From contig NZ_JAHKRM010000009.1 of assembly GCF_019396345.1 (NCBI RefSeq), forward strand, positions 248,001-312,000: a stretch of DNA of 64,000 bases, written 5' to 3'. Shown here one piece after another: positions 53,604 to 60,930 of this stretch. How positions within the stretch are numbered: position 1 is the first letter of the stretch; each line of letters begins with the position of its first letter. Below the pieces are notes generated by a model, which worked only from the letters and a program-made list of their open reading frames with translations, was not told the DNA's origin and ran no database searches. Source of the DNA: Nonomuraea guangzhouensis. GTDB taxonomy: Bacteria; Actinomycetota; Actinomycetes; Streptosporangiales; Streptosporangiaceae. The translations under genes were made by a program, and so were the position numbers.

Positions 53604-54176
53604 GTGGCGCGCTATGACAAGGAGCACAAGCAGGCGACGCGGCAGCGGATCATCGAGACCGCCGGCCATCGGTTCAAGCAGGACGGCATCGACGGCTCCG
53701 GCGTCGCCACGCTGATGGCGGACGCGGGGCTGACCAACGGCGCGTTCTACGCCCACTTCGCATCCAAGGACGACCTGGTCGCCAACGTCGTCGCCGACCA
53801 GTTGGGCACCCAGGCCGAGACGTTCAGCGCGCTGGCGCCCGGCCGAGCGGGGCTGGAGGAGTTCCTCCACGACTACCTGTCGCCGCAGCACCGGGACAAC
53901 CCCGGCGCCGGCTGCCCCTCCGCCGCCCTGCTCGACGAGATCGGGCGCTGCGAGACCGCGACCAAGGATGCCTACACCGACGGCGCGCGGTCCATTGTGG
54001 ACGAGATCGCCGCCCGCCTGGCTCCGGACGATCCGCAGTCCACGTACGGAAAGGCGCTCGGGCTCTTCACGATGGCGGTGGGAACGCTGCAGTTGTCCCG
54101 TGCCTTGTCCGACCCGAAGCTCGCCGACGAGGTCCTCGAACATGGCATCCAGAACGCCCGTGCGTTCCTTCGCTGA
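53604..54176 (+). CDS. TetR-family regulator, paralogue A
   Basis: This is a 190-aa regulator. The GTG at 53604 has GGAGG seven bases upstream. The HTH is HKQATRQRIIETAGHRFKQ with MADAGLTNGAFYAHFASKDD (about residues 8-55). It shares a conserved Cys (GCPSAALLDEI) and long identical blocks with the TetR at 58268-58849, so the two are paralogues. Such Cys-containing TetRs include electrophile sensors such as NemR. With the neighbouring reductases this suggests, by inference, sensing of reactive carbonyls or quinones. A cluster operator dyad lies just upstream. Confidence 0.92.
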   Translation: MARYDKEHKQATRQRIIETAGHRFKQDGIDGSGVATLMADAGLTNGAFYAHFASKDDLVANVVADQLGTQAETFSALAPGRAGLEEFLHDYLSPQHRDNPGAGCPSAALLDEIGRCETATKDAYTDGARSIVDEIAARLAPDDPQSTYGKALGLFTMAVGTLQLSRALSDPKLADEVLEHGIQNARAFLR

Positions 54177-54285
54177 GCAACACGCGCGGCTCAGCCGTGC
54201 GGGTTGAGCACCGATCGTGCGATTGCCGCACGGCCGGCCACCTCGACCGCGGCTGCCGGGAGCGAAGGAGCCGCCCCTTCCGTCG

Positions 54286-55152
54286 TTACCGCTGGAGGAA
54301 TTCGAGGGCCTTGCCGACGAACTGCCGGTGAAACTGGAAGATGCCGCCGTGCCCGGCGTCGGGGTAAATCACCAGCTCGCTGTCGGGCAGGCGCCGGGCC
54401 AGGTCGGTTGAGTTCGTGGTCGGCACCATCCGGTCGCTCTCACCGTTCGCGACGAGTGTGGGCTGGTGTATGACGGAGAGGTCGTGGGGCCGCTCCAGGC
54501 CCCAGCGGTGGATGGCGGCGAGCTGTGTGAAGTAGGACGTGAGGGAGATCGCCTTGTCCCGGCTGGCGGTGCGCTCCTTCAGCCGGGCCAAGAACTCCTT
54601 ACCCGCCCGACGCCCGTTGCGGGTCCTGGTGAAGAAGAGGAACTGCTTCGGGTCCTGGAAGGTGAGCAGTGCCCGGACGGTGTCCAGGTGCGAGAGCCTG
54701 GTGACGTTCTTGATGCCCTCGCCGCCGGCCGGCCCCGTGCCGGCGAGGATCAGTTTGCGCACGAGCCGAGGTTCGTCCTGCACGATCACCTGGGCGATCA
54801 TGCCGCCCATGGAGAAGCCCAAGAGGTCGACCTGGTTCAGGCCGAGCGCCCGGATGAACGTGACGGCGTCCTTCGCCATCGCCTGGATGGTGTTCGGCGT
54901 CGAGCCGGTGGAGGCACCGACGCCCCGGTTGTCGAACGTGATGACCCGGTGTTTCGTGGCGATGCCGTCGACGACCCTGGGGTCCCAGTTGTCGAGGACG
55001 GCGGCCAGGTGCGTCACGAACACCACCGGGACGCCGGTCTTCGGGCCGAGCTCACGGTAGGCGAAATCGACGCCACCGGCGGAGACGGTGCGGTTCGGTG
55101 CGTTCTTGTATGACGTCACCACGCCGTCTCGTGCTTCTTGACTGTTATTCAC
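54286..55152 (-). CDS. Alpha/beta-fold hydrolase
   Basis: This is a 288-aa protein. The GTG at 55152 has GAGGAG six bases upstream; the open frame continues to 55332 but that would cross the operator. The fold elements are: RVITFDNRGVGAS (strand 4/oxyanion region), nucleophile elbow GFSMGG (Ser114), the acid in VANGESDRMVP and the His in DAGHGG. It looks like haloperoxidase/esterase-type hydrolases of small lipophilic substrates. It is divergent from an MDR reductase and shares an operator-like site with it. Confidence 0.9.
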   Translation of the reverse strand: MNNSQEARDGVVTSYKNAPNRTVSAGGVDFAYRELGPKTGVPVVFVTHLAAVLDNWDPRVVDGIATKHRVITFDNRGVGASTGSTPNTIQAMAKDAVTFIRALGLNQVDLLGFSMGGMIAQVIVQDEPRLVRKLILAGTGPAGGEGIKNVTRLSHLDTVRALLTFQDPKQFLFFTRTRNGRRAGKEFLARLKERTASRDKAISLTSYFTQLAAIHRWGLERPHDLSVIHQPTLVANGESDRMVPTTNSTDLARRLPDSELVIYPDAGHGGIFQFHRQFVGKALEFLQR

Positions 55153-55268
55153 GATTAACTCCTCTTTGGGTGGGATTCCGTGAGCCTTGTGTGCGAGCCC
55201 TTCAAGCGGGGCGACGGGGTGGGTCGCGTGCGGTCGGGCCTTTCGCCGCGCCCTGGCGTCGATTGAAG

Positions 55269-55286
55269 TATGGTCGTAATATGATT
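55269..55286. promoter_or_regulatory. Cluster operator site c (between hydrolase and MDR genes)
   Basis: Core ATGGTCGTAAT at 55270-55280 followed by ATGATT lies between the divergent hydrolase (55152) and reductase (55331) starts. Same site family as the others in 51.5-59 kb. Confidence 0.55.
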
Positions 55287-55330
55287 GCTCCGCAAGCCCG
55301 CGGACCCCACGAGATGCAGAGGAGGCGCAC

Positions 55331-56329
55331 ATGAAGGCCTTCGTCGTCGAGCGCTACCACAAGGACGGCCTTCGGGCCGCCGACGTGCCAGAACCCCGGC
55401 TGGGAGACGGTGACGTCCTGGTCCGGGTCCGCGCCGCCGGCGTCAACCCGCTGGACTCGAAGATCCGCGACGGCGAGTTCAAGCTCATCCTGCGGTATCG
55501 TCGGCCGTTCGTGCTCGGAAACGACGTCGCGGGCGTCGTCACACGCGTCGGCCCTGCGGTGCGCGGGCTCAAGGTGGGCGACGAGGTCTACGCCCGGCCC
55601 GGAAAGGACCGCATCGGAACGTTCGCGCAGCTCATCGCGATCGACCAGGACGACGTCGCGCTCAAGCCGGCCTCACTGTCCATGTCGGAAGCGGCCGCGG
55701 TACCGCTGGCCGGCCTCACCGCATGGCAGGCGCTCGTCGAGCGGGCGAACGTGACCGCCGGCCAGAAGGTCCTCATCCACGCCGGCTCCGGTGGCGTGGG
55801 GACAATGGCGATCCAGCTCGCCAAACATCTGGGCGCGACCGTCGCGACGACAACGAGCACCGCGAACGTGGACTGGGTGAAGAGCCTCGGCGCTGACATC
55901 GTCGTGGATTACCGGCATGAGGACTTCGCGGCGGTCCTCTCCGGCTACGACGTCGTCCTGGATTCGCTGGGCGGCGAGACGCTCGCGAAGTCGTTGACAG
56001 TGGTGAAGCCCGGCGGGCTGGTGATCGGCGTCGCCGGCCCGCCGGATCCCGGCTTCGCGAAGGAGATCGCAGCCTCAGCGGTACTGCGCGTGGCCATGAC
56101 CCTGCTCAGTCGCCGCATCCGGCGGCAGGCGAAGCGATGGGGCGTGCGGTACTCGTTCCTGTTCATGCGGGCCAGCGGGCCGCAGTTGCGAGAGCTCACC
56201 ACCCTCATCGACGCCGGACATGTGCGCCCGGTCGTGGACCGGATGTTCCCGTTCGACGCGACGCTCGAGGCGCTCGCGTACGTCGAACAAGGCCACGCCA
56301 AGGGCAAGGTCGTCGTCACGCTGGACTAG
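55331..56329 (+). CDS. NADP-dependent MDR oxidoreductase (quinone reductase-like)
   Basis: This is a 332-aa medium-chain dehydrogenase/reductase without zinc ligands. The N-terminal GroES-like domain has VNPLDSKIRDGEF and GNDVAGVVTRVGPAV. The Rossmann loop is HAGSGGVG (150-157) followed by TMAIQLAKHLGATV. The pattern is of the quinone oxidoreductase/reticulon-4-interacting-protein group, which reduces quinones or enones with NADPH in the cytosol. AGGAGG-like GAGGAGGCGCAC precedes the ATG. The gene is divergent from the alpha/beta hydrolase and likely coregulated with it. Confidence 0.92.
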   Translation: MKAFVVERYHKDGLRAADVPEPRLGDGDVLVRVRAAGVNPLDSKIRDGEFKLILRYRRPFVLGNDVAGVVTRVGPAVRGLKVGDEVYARPGKDRIGTFAQLIAIDQDDVALKPASLSMSEAAAVPLAGLTAWQALVERANVTAGQKVLIHAGSGGVGTMAIQLAKHLGATVATTTSTANVDWVKSLGADIVVDYRHEDFAAVLSGYDVVLDSLGGETLAKSLTVVKPGGLVIGVAGPPDPGFAKEIAASAVLRVAMTLLSRRIRRQAKRWGVRYSFLFMRASGPQLRELTTLIDAGHVRPVVDRMFPFDATLEALAYVEQGHAKGKVVVTLD

Positions 56330-56400
56330 CTCGACGCCGACATGGGCACTTCTACATGGACTTACGGTCATACTTTAATGATGGAACGAGTGTCGCCCGG

Positions 56401-56414
56401 ATTATGATCATAAT
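56401..56414. promoter_or_regulatory. Cluster operator site d (perfect palindrome)
   Basis: ATTATGATCATAAT is a perfect 14-bp palindrome that contains the core ATGATCATAAT. It lies between the MDR gene and the MFS/MBL remnants. A related AT-rich sequence (GGTCATACTTTAATGATGG) is at 56376-56394. Confidence 0.6.
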
Positions 56415-56450
56415 TCAATAGGTTCGGGTTCTGTCGGCGTCCGTCCGCTT

Positions 56451-56489
56451 CAGGACCGTGAGCGCCTACACGCTCACTTCGCGGTCCTG
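56451..56489 (+). terminator. Possible hairpin downstream of MDR gene
   Basis: CAGGACCG+TGAGCG (56451-56464) pairs with CGCTCA (56471-56476) and, after a five-base bulge, CGGTCCTG (56482-56489). It could end transcription from the MDR gene or be a scar of the deleted MFS gene. Confidence 0.35.
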
Positions 56490-56615
56490 CTGATGTTGGG
56501 CGCCGCGCTCGGCGACCGCTTCGGCCGCCGACGGCTGTTCGTCATCGGGCTCGGGATCTTCACCGTCGCGTCGGCCACCGCACAGCCGGCCACCGGCGAC
56601 ATGCCGGCCGGTGCC
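56478..56615 (+). pseudogene. MFS transporter N-terminal remnant
   Basis: FAVLLMLGAALGDRFGRRRL followed by FVIGLGIFTVASATA is the TM2, loop 2-3 and TM3 part of a DHA-type MFS exporter (motif GxLaDRxGRkxxl). TM1 and the remaining transporter are missing. About 45 residues survive. Confidence 0.65.
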
Positions 56616-56729
56616 CAAACCACCGTCTGCATTCACCCGTCACCACACCGCAGGCCGACCTGCACGTCCGGTCGGTCCGGCCGGCCAACCCGATTCCCCA
56701 TCCGATGAACCACGAGAAGGAGCAGAACA

Positions 56730-57130
56730 ATGAGAGGCACAGTCACCGTCATCGACAAGGGCAACGTTCGGGTGCACAGCTACATGGCGCCCGCCCGCAG
56801 CCTGAACGTCACCACCCAACTGATCGAGACCCCGAGCCGACTCATCGCGGTGGACGGTCAGGTCACGGTCGCGGACGCCGAGGAGGTCGTCGCATACGCC
56901 AAGGGGCTCGGCAAGCCGCTGGACCGGCTCATCGTCACCCACGCGCACCCAGACCACTACCAGGGCGCGGGCCGCTTCAACGCACCCATCCACGCGCTCG
57001 CGGTCGTGCGTGATCAGATGGCCGCGCGCGGCGACCTGCAGGACCTGGACGGCGTCCCGAGCATGGGCAACGGGGCACCGCGCGGGGCCGTGCGCACGCC
57101 GTACCTCGCAGTGCGTTCCCTGTCGGCGGC
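56730..57130 (+). pseudogene. MBL-fold hydrolase, 3'-truncated
   Basis: The ATG at 56730 opens MRGTVTVIDKGNVRVHSYM and continues to THAHPDHYQGA (residues 70-80), the HxHxDH metal site of metallo-beta-lactamase hydrolases (His71, His73, Asp75, His76). Similarity stops around residue 127. The frame then runs on as antisense of the neighbouring reductase to a stop at 57536. The other metal ligands and the C-terminal half are missing, so the gene was cut by a deletion that joined it tail-to-tail with the next gene. Confidence 0.65.
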
Positions 57131-58147
57131 TCAGAGCCGGACGATCATCTTTCCGACGTTCTCGCCGCGCATCAACGCGAGGAAGGCGTCCAGGGTGTTC
57201 TCGAGGCCGTCCACGACGGTCTCCCGGTGGTGCAGCTTGCCGGCGAAGATCCAGCCTCCGGCTTCACGCACGAACTCCGGCTGCAGGTCCATCTCCTCGG
57301 TGACCATGAACGCCAGCATCCGCGACCGGGTCACGGACATGTTCCACAGGTTGCGGGGCCCGACCACTTTCTCGTCGTTGTACTGCGAGACCATCCCGCT
57401 GAGCACGATCCGGGCGTGCAGCTTGAGAGCGCCGATCGCCGCTTCGAGGTGCTCGCCGCCGACGTTGTCGAAGAACACGTCGATGCCGTCCGGCGCCACC
57501 TGCGCCAACTGCTCGGCGACCGGCCCGTTCTTGTAGTTGAACGCCGCGTCGAAGCCGTACTCCTCGACCAGCAGCTTGACCTTGTCGTCCGAGCCGGCAC
57601 TGCCGATCACCCGGGCGGCGCCCTTGAGCTTGGCGACCTGGCCAGCCACGCTGCCGACCGCGCCCGCCGCGCCGGAGACGAAGACCGTGTCGCCGTCCTT
57701 GACCTCGGCGAACCGCGTCATGCCGATGTACGCGGTGAAGCCGGGGACGCCGAGCACGCCCAGGTAGGCCGGCAGCGGCGCCAGCTGCGGGTCCACCTTC
57801 ACGGCGGCCGCCGCGTCGAGGATCGCGTGGTCGCGCCAGCCCAGGACGTGCACCACGTGGTCGCCGGGCGCGAAGCCCTCGGCGTTGGACGCCAGGACCC
57901 GGCCGACTGCGGGGCCGTCCATCGGCGCGCCCACCTCGTACGGCTCGATGTAGGACTTCTTGTCGCCCATCCGGCCGCGCATGTAGGGGTCGACCGACAG
58001 ATACTCGTTGGCGACCAGGATCTGCCCCGCGCCTGGCGCGGGGATCTCCACCTCGCGCAGGGCAAACTCGGACGGTTGCGGCCAGCCCTGCGGGCGGGCC
58101 CGCAGGTACCATGCGCGCCCGATGGTGGGCAGCGTCTGCTCGGACAT
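57131..58147 (-). CDS. NADP-dependent oxidoreductase (CurA/LTB4 dehydrogenase-like MDR)
   Basis: This is a 338-aa zinc-free MDR enzyme. The ATG at 58147 is preferred to the TTG at 58156. N-terminal YLSVDPYMRGRM (about 49-60) is the signature of the prostaglandin/leukotriene B4 and curcumin (CurA) reductase group. The NADP loop is SGAAGAVGS (158-166), with SAGSDDKVK and FNYKNGP beyond, and a C-terminal VVDGLENTLDAFLAL motif. It reduces alpha,beta-unsaturated ketones or aldehydes with NADPH. It is divergent from nothing; two cluster operator sites (58175 and 58240) lie upstream. Confidence 0.93.
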   Translation of the reverse strand: MSEQTLPTIGRAWYLRARPQGWPQPSEFALREVEIPAPGAGQILVANEYLSVDPYMRGRMGDKKSYIEPYEVGAPMDGPAVGRVLASNAEGFAPGDHVVHVLGWRDHAILDAAAAVKVDPQLAPLPAYLGVLGVPGFTAYIGMTRFAEVKDGDTVFVSGAAGAVGSVAGQVAKLKGAARVIGSAGSDDKVKLLVEEYGFDAAFNYKNGPVAEQLAQVAPDGIDVFFDNVGGEHLEAAIGALKLHARIVLSGMVSQYNDEKVVGPRNLWNMSVTRSRMLAFMVTEEMDLQPEFVREAGGWIFAGKLHHRETVVDGLENTLDAFLALMRGENVGKMIVRL

Positions 58148-58174
58148 GACGATCAAGTCCCTTCGACAAGGCTT

Positions 58175-58198
58175 TATATTACGATCATACGACCATAG
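58175..58198. promoter_or_regulatory. Cluster operator site e (upstream of CurA-like gene)
   Basis: Read on the minus strand it contains TATGGTCGTATG and core ATGATCGTAAT (58178-58188 reversed). It starts 28 bases before the CurA-like ATG and is nearly identical to site h on the other side of TetR-B. Confidence 0.6.
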
Positions 58199-58239
58199 CC
58201 TGAGGGAAGATTCGGGGGCAAGGCTCTCCCGATGATTAG

Positions 58240-58253
58240 ATTATGCTCGTAAT
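58240..58253. promoter_or_regulatory. Cluster operator site f
   Basis: ATTATGCTCGTAAT, core ATGCTCGTAAT, is almost the perfect palindrome found at site d. It lies between the CurA-like start and the 3' end of TetR-B. Confidence 0.5.
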
Positions 58254-58267
58254 TTCACTTCGAGGCT

Positions 58268-58849
58268 TCAGGGGCCCTCGGCGCTCAGCAGCATGAGAGC
58301 GCTCCGGATGCCTTGCTCAAGGATCATGTCGGCGAGTTGCCGGTCGGCCAGCGCGCGGGAAAGTTGCAGCGTCCCGACCATCAGCGCGTAGACGATGAAC
58401 GTCTGCACCCGCGCCGACTGCGGATCGTGCGGCGCCACCCGGGCGGCGACGTCGTCGATGACGGCGAGCACGCCGTCGGTGTACGCGCGCCTGGTCGCGT
58501 CCGCGCAGCGGGCGATCTCGTCGAGTAAGGCGGCGGACGGGCAGCCGTACTCGGGGCCGTCGCGATGCTGAACCGAGAGGTATGTGCGCAGGATCTGCTC
58601 GACCCCGACGCGGCCGGGCGCCGCTGCGCCCACGGCCTCGCACTGTTCGCGGAGCTGATCGGCGACCGCGGCAGCCACCAGGTCGTCCTTGGAGTCGAAG
58701 TGGGCGTAGAACGCGCCGTTGGTCAGCCCCGCCTCGGCCATGACTGCGGCGATCCCCGAGCCGTCGATGCCGGCGGCCTTGAACCGGCGGCCCGCCATCT
58801 TGATGATCCGCCGTCGCGTCGCCTGCTTGTGCTCTTGCCCGTACCGCAC
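58268..58849 (-). CDS. TetR-family regulator, paralogue B
   Basis: This is a 193-aa regulator. The frame is open to 58903, but I choose the second of two adjacent GTG codons (58849), which places AAGGAG six bases upstream and matches the N-terminus of paralogue A. The HTH is HKQATRRRIIKMAGRRFKAAG with MAEAGLTNGAFYAHFDSKDD. The conserved Cys block GCPSAALLDEI is present. The paralogue lies 4.7 kb away in the same cluster. Sites g and h are just upstream and sites e and f downstream, in front of the CurA-like gene. Confidence 0.92.
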   Translation of the reverse strand: MRYGQEHKQATRRRIIKMAGRRFKAAGIDGSGIAAVMAEAGLTNGAFYAHFDSKDDLVAAAVADQLREQCEAVGAAAPGRVGVEQILRTYLSVQHRDGPEYGCPSAALLDEIARCADATRRAYTDGVLAVIDDVAARVAPHDPQSARVQTFIVYALMVGTLQLSRALADRQLADMILEQGIRSALMLLSAEGP

Positions 58850-58907
58850 CACGCACTCCTTCACTCGTCCGGCCGGTCGCAAGCCCGCCGCCCCGGACCC
58901 CAAAGAG

Positions 58908-58925
58908 TACGATCATAATTTAATT
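58908..58925. promoter_or_regulatory. Cluster operator site g (TetR-B promoter)
   Basis: Core ACGATCATAAT (58909-58919) followed by TTAAT, 59 bases upstream of the TetR-B start. AT-rich in a GC-rich context. Confidence 0.5.
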
Positions 58926-58960
58926 TTGCGCAGCCCTTGCCCCCCAACGCGCTTCCACCA

Positions 58961-58984
58961 TATGGTCGTATGAGTGTAATATTA
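58961..58984. promoter_or_regulatory. Cluster operator site h
   Basis: TATGGTCGTATG followed by AGTGTAATATTA. It matches the reverse complement of site e at most positions and forms the border between the TetR-B promoter and the LspA remnant. Confidence 0.5.
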
Positions 58985-59000
58985 AAGTTGGGCTGACAAC

Positions 59001-59130
59001 ATGGCCGACGCGGTGCTCGGCGCCGCGATGGCCAACCTGATCGACCGTGCCGGTGACGGCGTGGTCACGAGCTACCTGCACACCGGCTGGTGGCCCACCT
59101 TCAACCTGACCGAAGTCTCCATCAGCTGGT
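59001..59130 (+). pseudogene. Signal peptidase II (LspA) remnant
   Basis: AVLGAAMANLIDRAGDGVVT and SYLHTGWWPTFNLTEVSI match the conserved box with the catalytic Asp pair of LspA (family text GGALGNLIDRxxxGxVxDFl and WWPxFNLADxxI). NLIDR keeps the first catalytic Asp, but in FNLTEV the second Asp is Glu. The transmembrane rest is missing. The text is one frame of about 43 residues and then becomes noise. Confidence 0.6.
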
Positions 59131-59391
59131 CCGCCGATCGCCTGCCGCGACCGGCACGCCGCGTTGACGGCGGCTCGCAGCCGGGCCACTTGTCGTGGAT
59201 CACCTTGCCCCGCCGAACCCTTCGATCGTCACGGACGAGAACAGCGGTGCGAGACGCGGGCCATCCATCGGCGGCCCCACTGTCACTCAACCGGTCTCCT
59301 CGTGCCACGCCTGCGCAACAGCTCGTGATCTTCTCCCGATCGTACCGGTCGTTTCCAGGCCGATGACCTATCAGATAGGGACAGGCGCATC
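59131..59391. other. Gene-free spacer
   Basis: No convincing gene, hairpin or repeat was found. Short frames in all phases have no recognisable protein text. It probably includes the promoter of the phosphotransferase. Confidence 0.35.
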
Positions 59392-60855
59392 GTGGGCGCC
59401 CCCCATCCACCCACGCCCCTTCGCAACCTCCCTGACTTGCGGCGGAGGCTTATCGTTCAATTCCGGCCGGATACTCCCAAGACCCCGTTCCTGCGTTCCA
59501 AAGCCCAAACTCCGTCGATACTTGGTGGGTTGATCACGTCGTCCGAATCCGCGGAAGCCGTGCTGGTAATCGTCGACCAGGACGGTGCCCTGCTGTGTGA
59601 CATGGCCGGCGGCAGTCCGGCGCTGCCGCGGATGCGGTTCGACGTCAGGTTGCCGCCGATGGACAGCGAGCTGACCGATCGCGTTCGTCGCGAACTCGAG
59701 CTGACCACGGTGGTCCTGGAGCCGTTGGACTTTACGACAGTGGTACTGCTCGCGGCAGATGGGGCGCGGCCGGTATCCGCCGATGGGTTCGCGTGGCACG
59801 GGCATGATGCGGTGACCGGGCAGAGCCTGGTACTCGACGCCCGGACGGCGCGATCCCGGCCGCCCGCCCCCGACTGGTTCAGGCCCGGCTGGTTCGAGCG
59901 AGCCGAGTCCTACATCGACGGGGAGATCAAGGCTGCCGGTCGCCTGCGGCTCGGTCCGAGCCGCCAGATCAAGCACTGGAGCATGTCCGCCGTGCTCCGC
60001 ACGCCGACCGACCGGGGTGACATGTACTTGAAAGCGGTTCTGCCGAGGCTGGCTCGCGAACCGGACATCACTCGGTACCTGGCGTCATTACGCACTGCTC
60101 CATTCGCCACCATCACCGCGATCTCACCCGGTGACCGCTGGTGGCTCGCCGAGGACTTCGGTGGTGTGGACGGTCGGGCCCTCTCCCAAGAGCAGCGTCG
60201 CGCATGCCTGACCCAGCTGGTCATGGTGCAGAAGGAGACCGTTCATCGCGGGGACGAGCTGATCGCCGCGGGGTGTGTCACGCTCACTTCGGCCTCGCTG
60301 GCCGACGGCGTGCGATCCATCCTGGCCCGCGACGACATCTGGCGGGCACCCAGGCTTGCCAAGAACCTGGGCCGGGCGCTGACCGACGAGGAGGCCGACC
60401 GGCTGCAGGCACTGACGCCGTATCTGGTTGAGTGCGCCGAGCGCCTGGACGAGGCGGGCATCCCGGTGACGATCGTCCACCGCGATTTCCACCCAGGCAA
60501 TGTGGTCATGCGCGACGACGGGATCCTGTTGCACGACTGGAGCTTCGCCACCGTCACGAACCCGTTGTTCGATCTGGCCTCATGGCTGCACGACGCGTCC
60601 GAGCCGGACGCCGCGACCTACCTCGACGCCTGCTTCGCCGCCTGGGCCGACATCGTCGCTCCGGAACGGATGCGGGGTGCGTGGCGCGTGGCGAAGCCGC
60701 TCTCCGCGGTGGTGGAGCTGATGAAGCTGATCGAGCTGGCCGACATCGTCGGACCGGATCACGACTTCAACTGGCTACCGATGACCTACGGTTGGGGCCG
60801 GCGGCTGCTGAACGCGGCCGCCGACCCCGACCTGACCATCAACGGTTGGCGATAG
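59392..60855 (+). CDS. Aminoglycoside phosphotransferase (APH)-family protein
   Basis: This is a 487-aa frame whose C-terminal two-thirds (about 180-487) is an APH/kinase-like phosphotransferase. The catalytic loop VHRDFHPGNVVM (about 362-373) carries the Brenner HxD...N residues and LLHDWSFATV is the DxD/DFG-like metal-binding segment. The N-terminal part (about 45-180) is unassigned. A GTG at 59392 opens the frame, but the first 45 residues look weakly coding and the true start may be near 59530. Relatives phosphorylate antibiotics or small metabolites; the substrate is not evident. No resistance-specific signature was recognised. Confidence 0.8.
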   Translation: MGAPHPPTPLRNLPDLRRRLIVQFRPDTPKTPFLRSKAQTPSILGGLITSSESAEAVLVIVDQDGALLCDMAGGSPALPRMRFDVRLPPMDSELTDRVRRELELTTVVLEPLDFTTVVLLAADGARPVSADGFAWHGHDAVTGQSLVLDARTARSRPPAPDWFRPGWFERAESYIDGEIKAAGRLRLGPSRQIKHWSMSAVLRTPTDRGDMYLKAVLPRLAREPDITRYLASLRTAPFATITAISPGDRWWLAEDFGGVDGRALSQEQRRACLTQLVMVQKETVHRGDELIAAGCVTLTSASLADGVRSILARDDIWRAPRLAKNLGRALTDEEADRLQALTPYLVECAERLDEAGIPVTIVHRDFHPGNVVMRDDGILLHDWSFATVTNPLFDLASWLHDASEPDAATYLDACFAAWADIVAPERMRGAWRVAKPLSAVVELMKLIELADIVGPDHDFNWLPMTYGWGRRLLNAAADPDLTINGWR

Positions 60856-60930
60856 TAAGGCTCATCGGCCGCATTCGAGGACCGCTTGAGGCCGGGCACG
60901 GACGGTGCGCCTGACAGTGAAGGTGCCTCT

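Noticed and set aside
54217-54473. Small + strand frames after TetR-A
   Set aside because: They lie over the 3' end of the alpha/beta hydrolase on the other strand and have no ribosome binding site or family resemblance.
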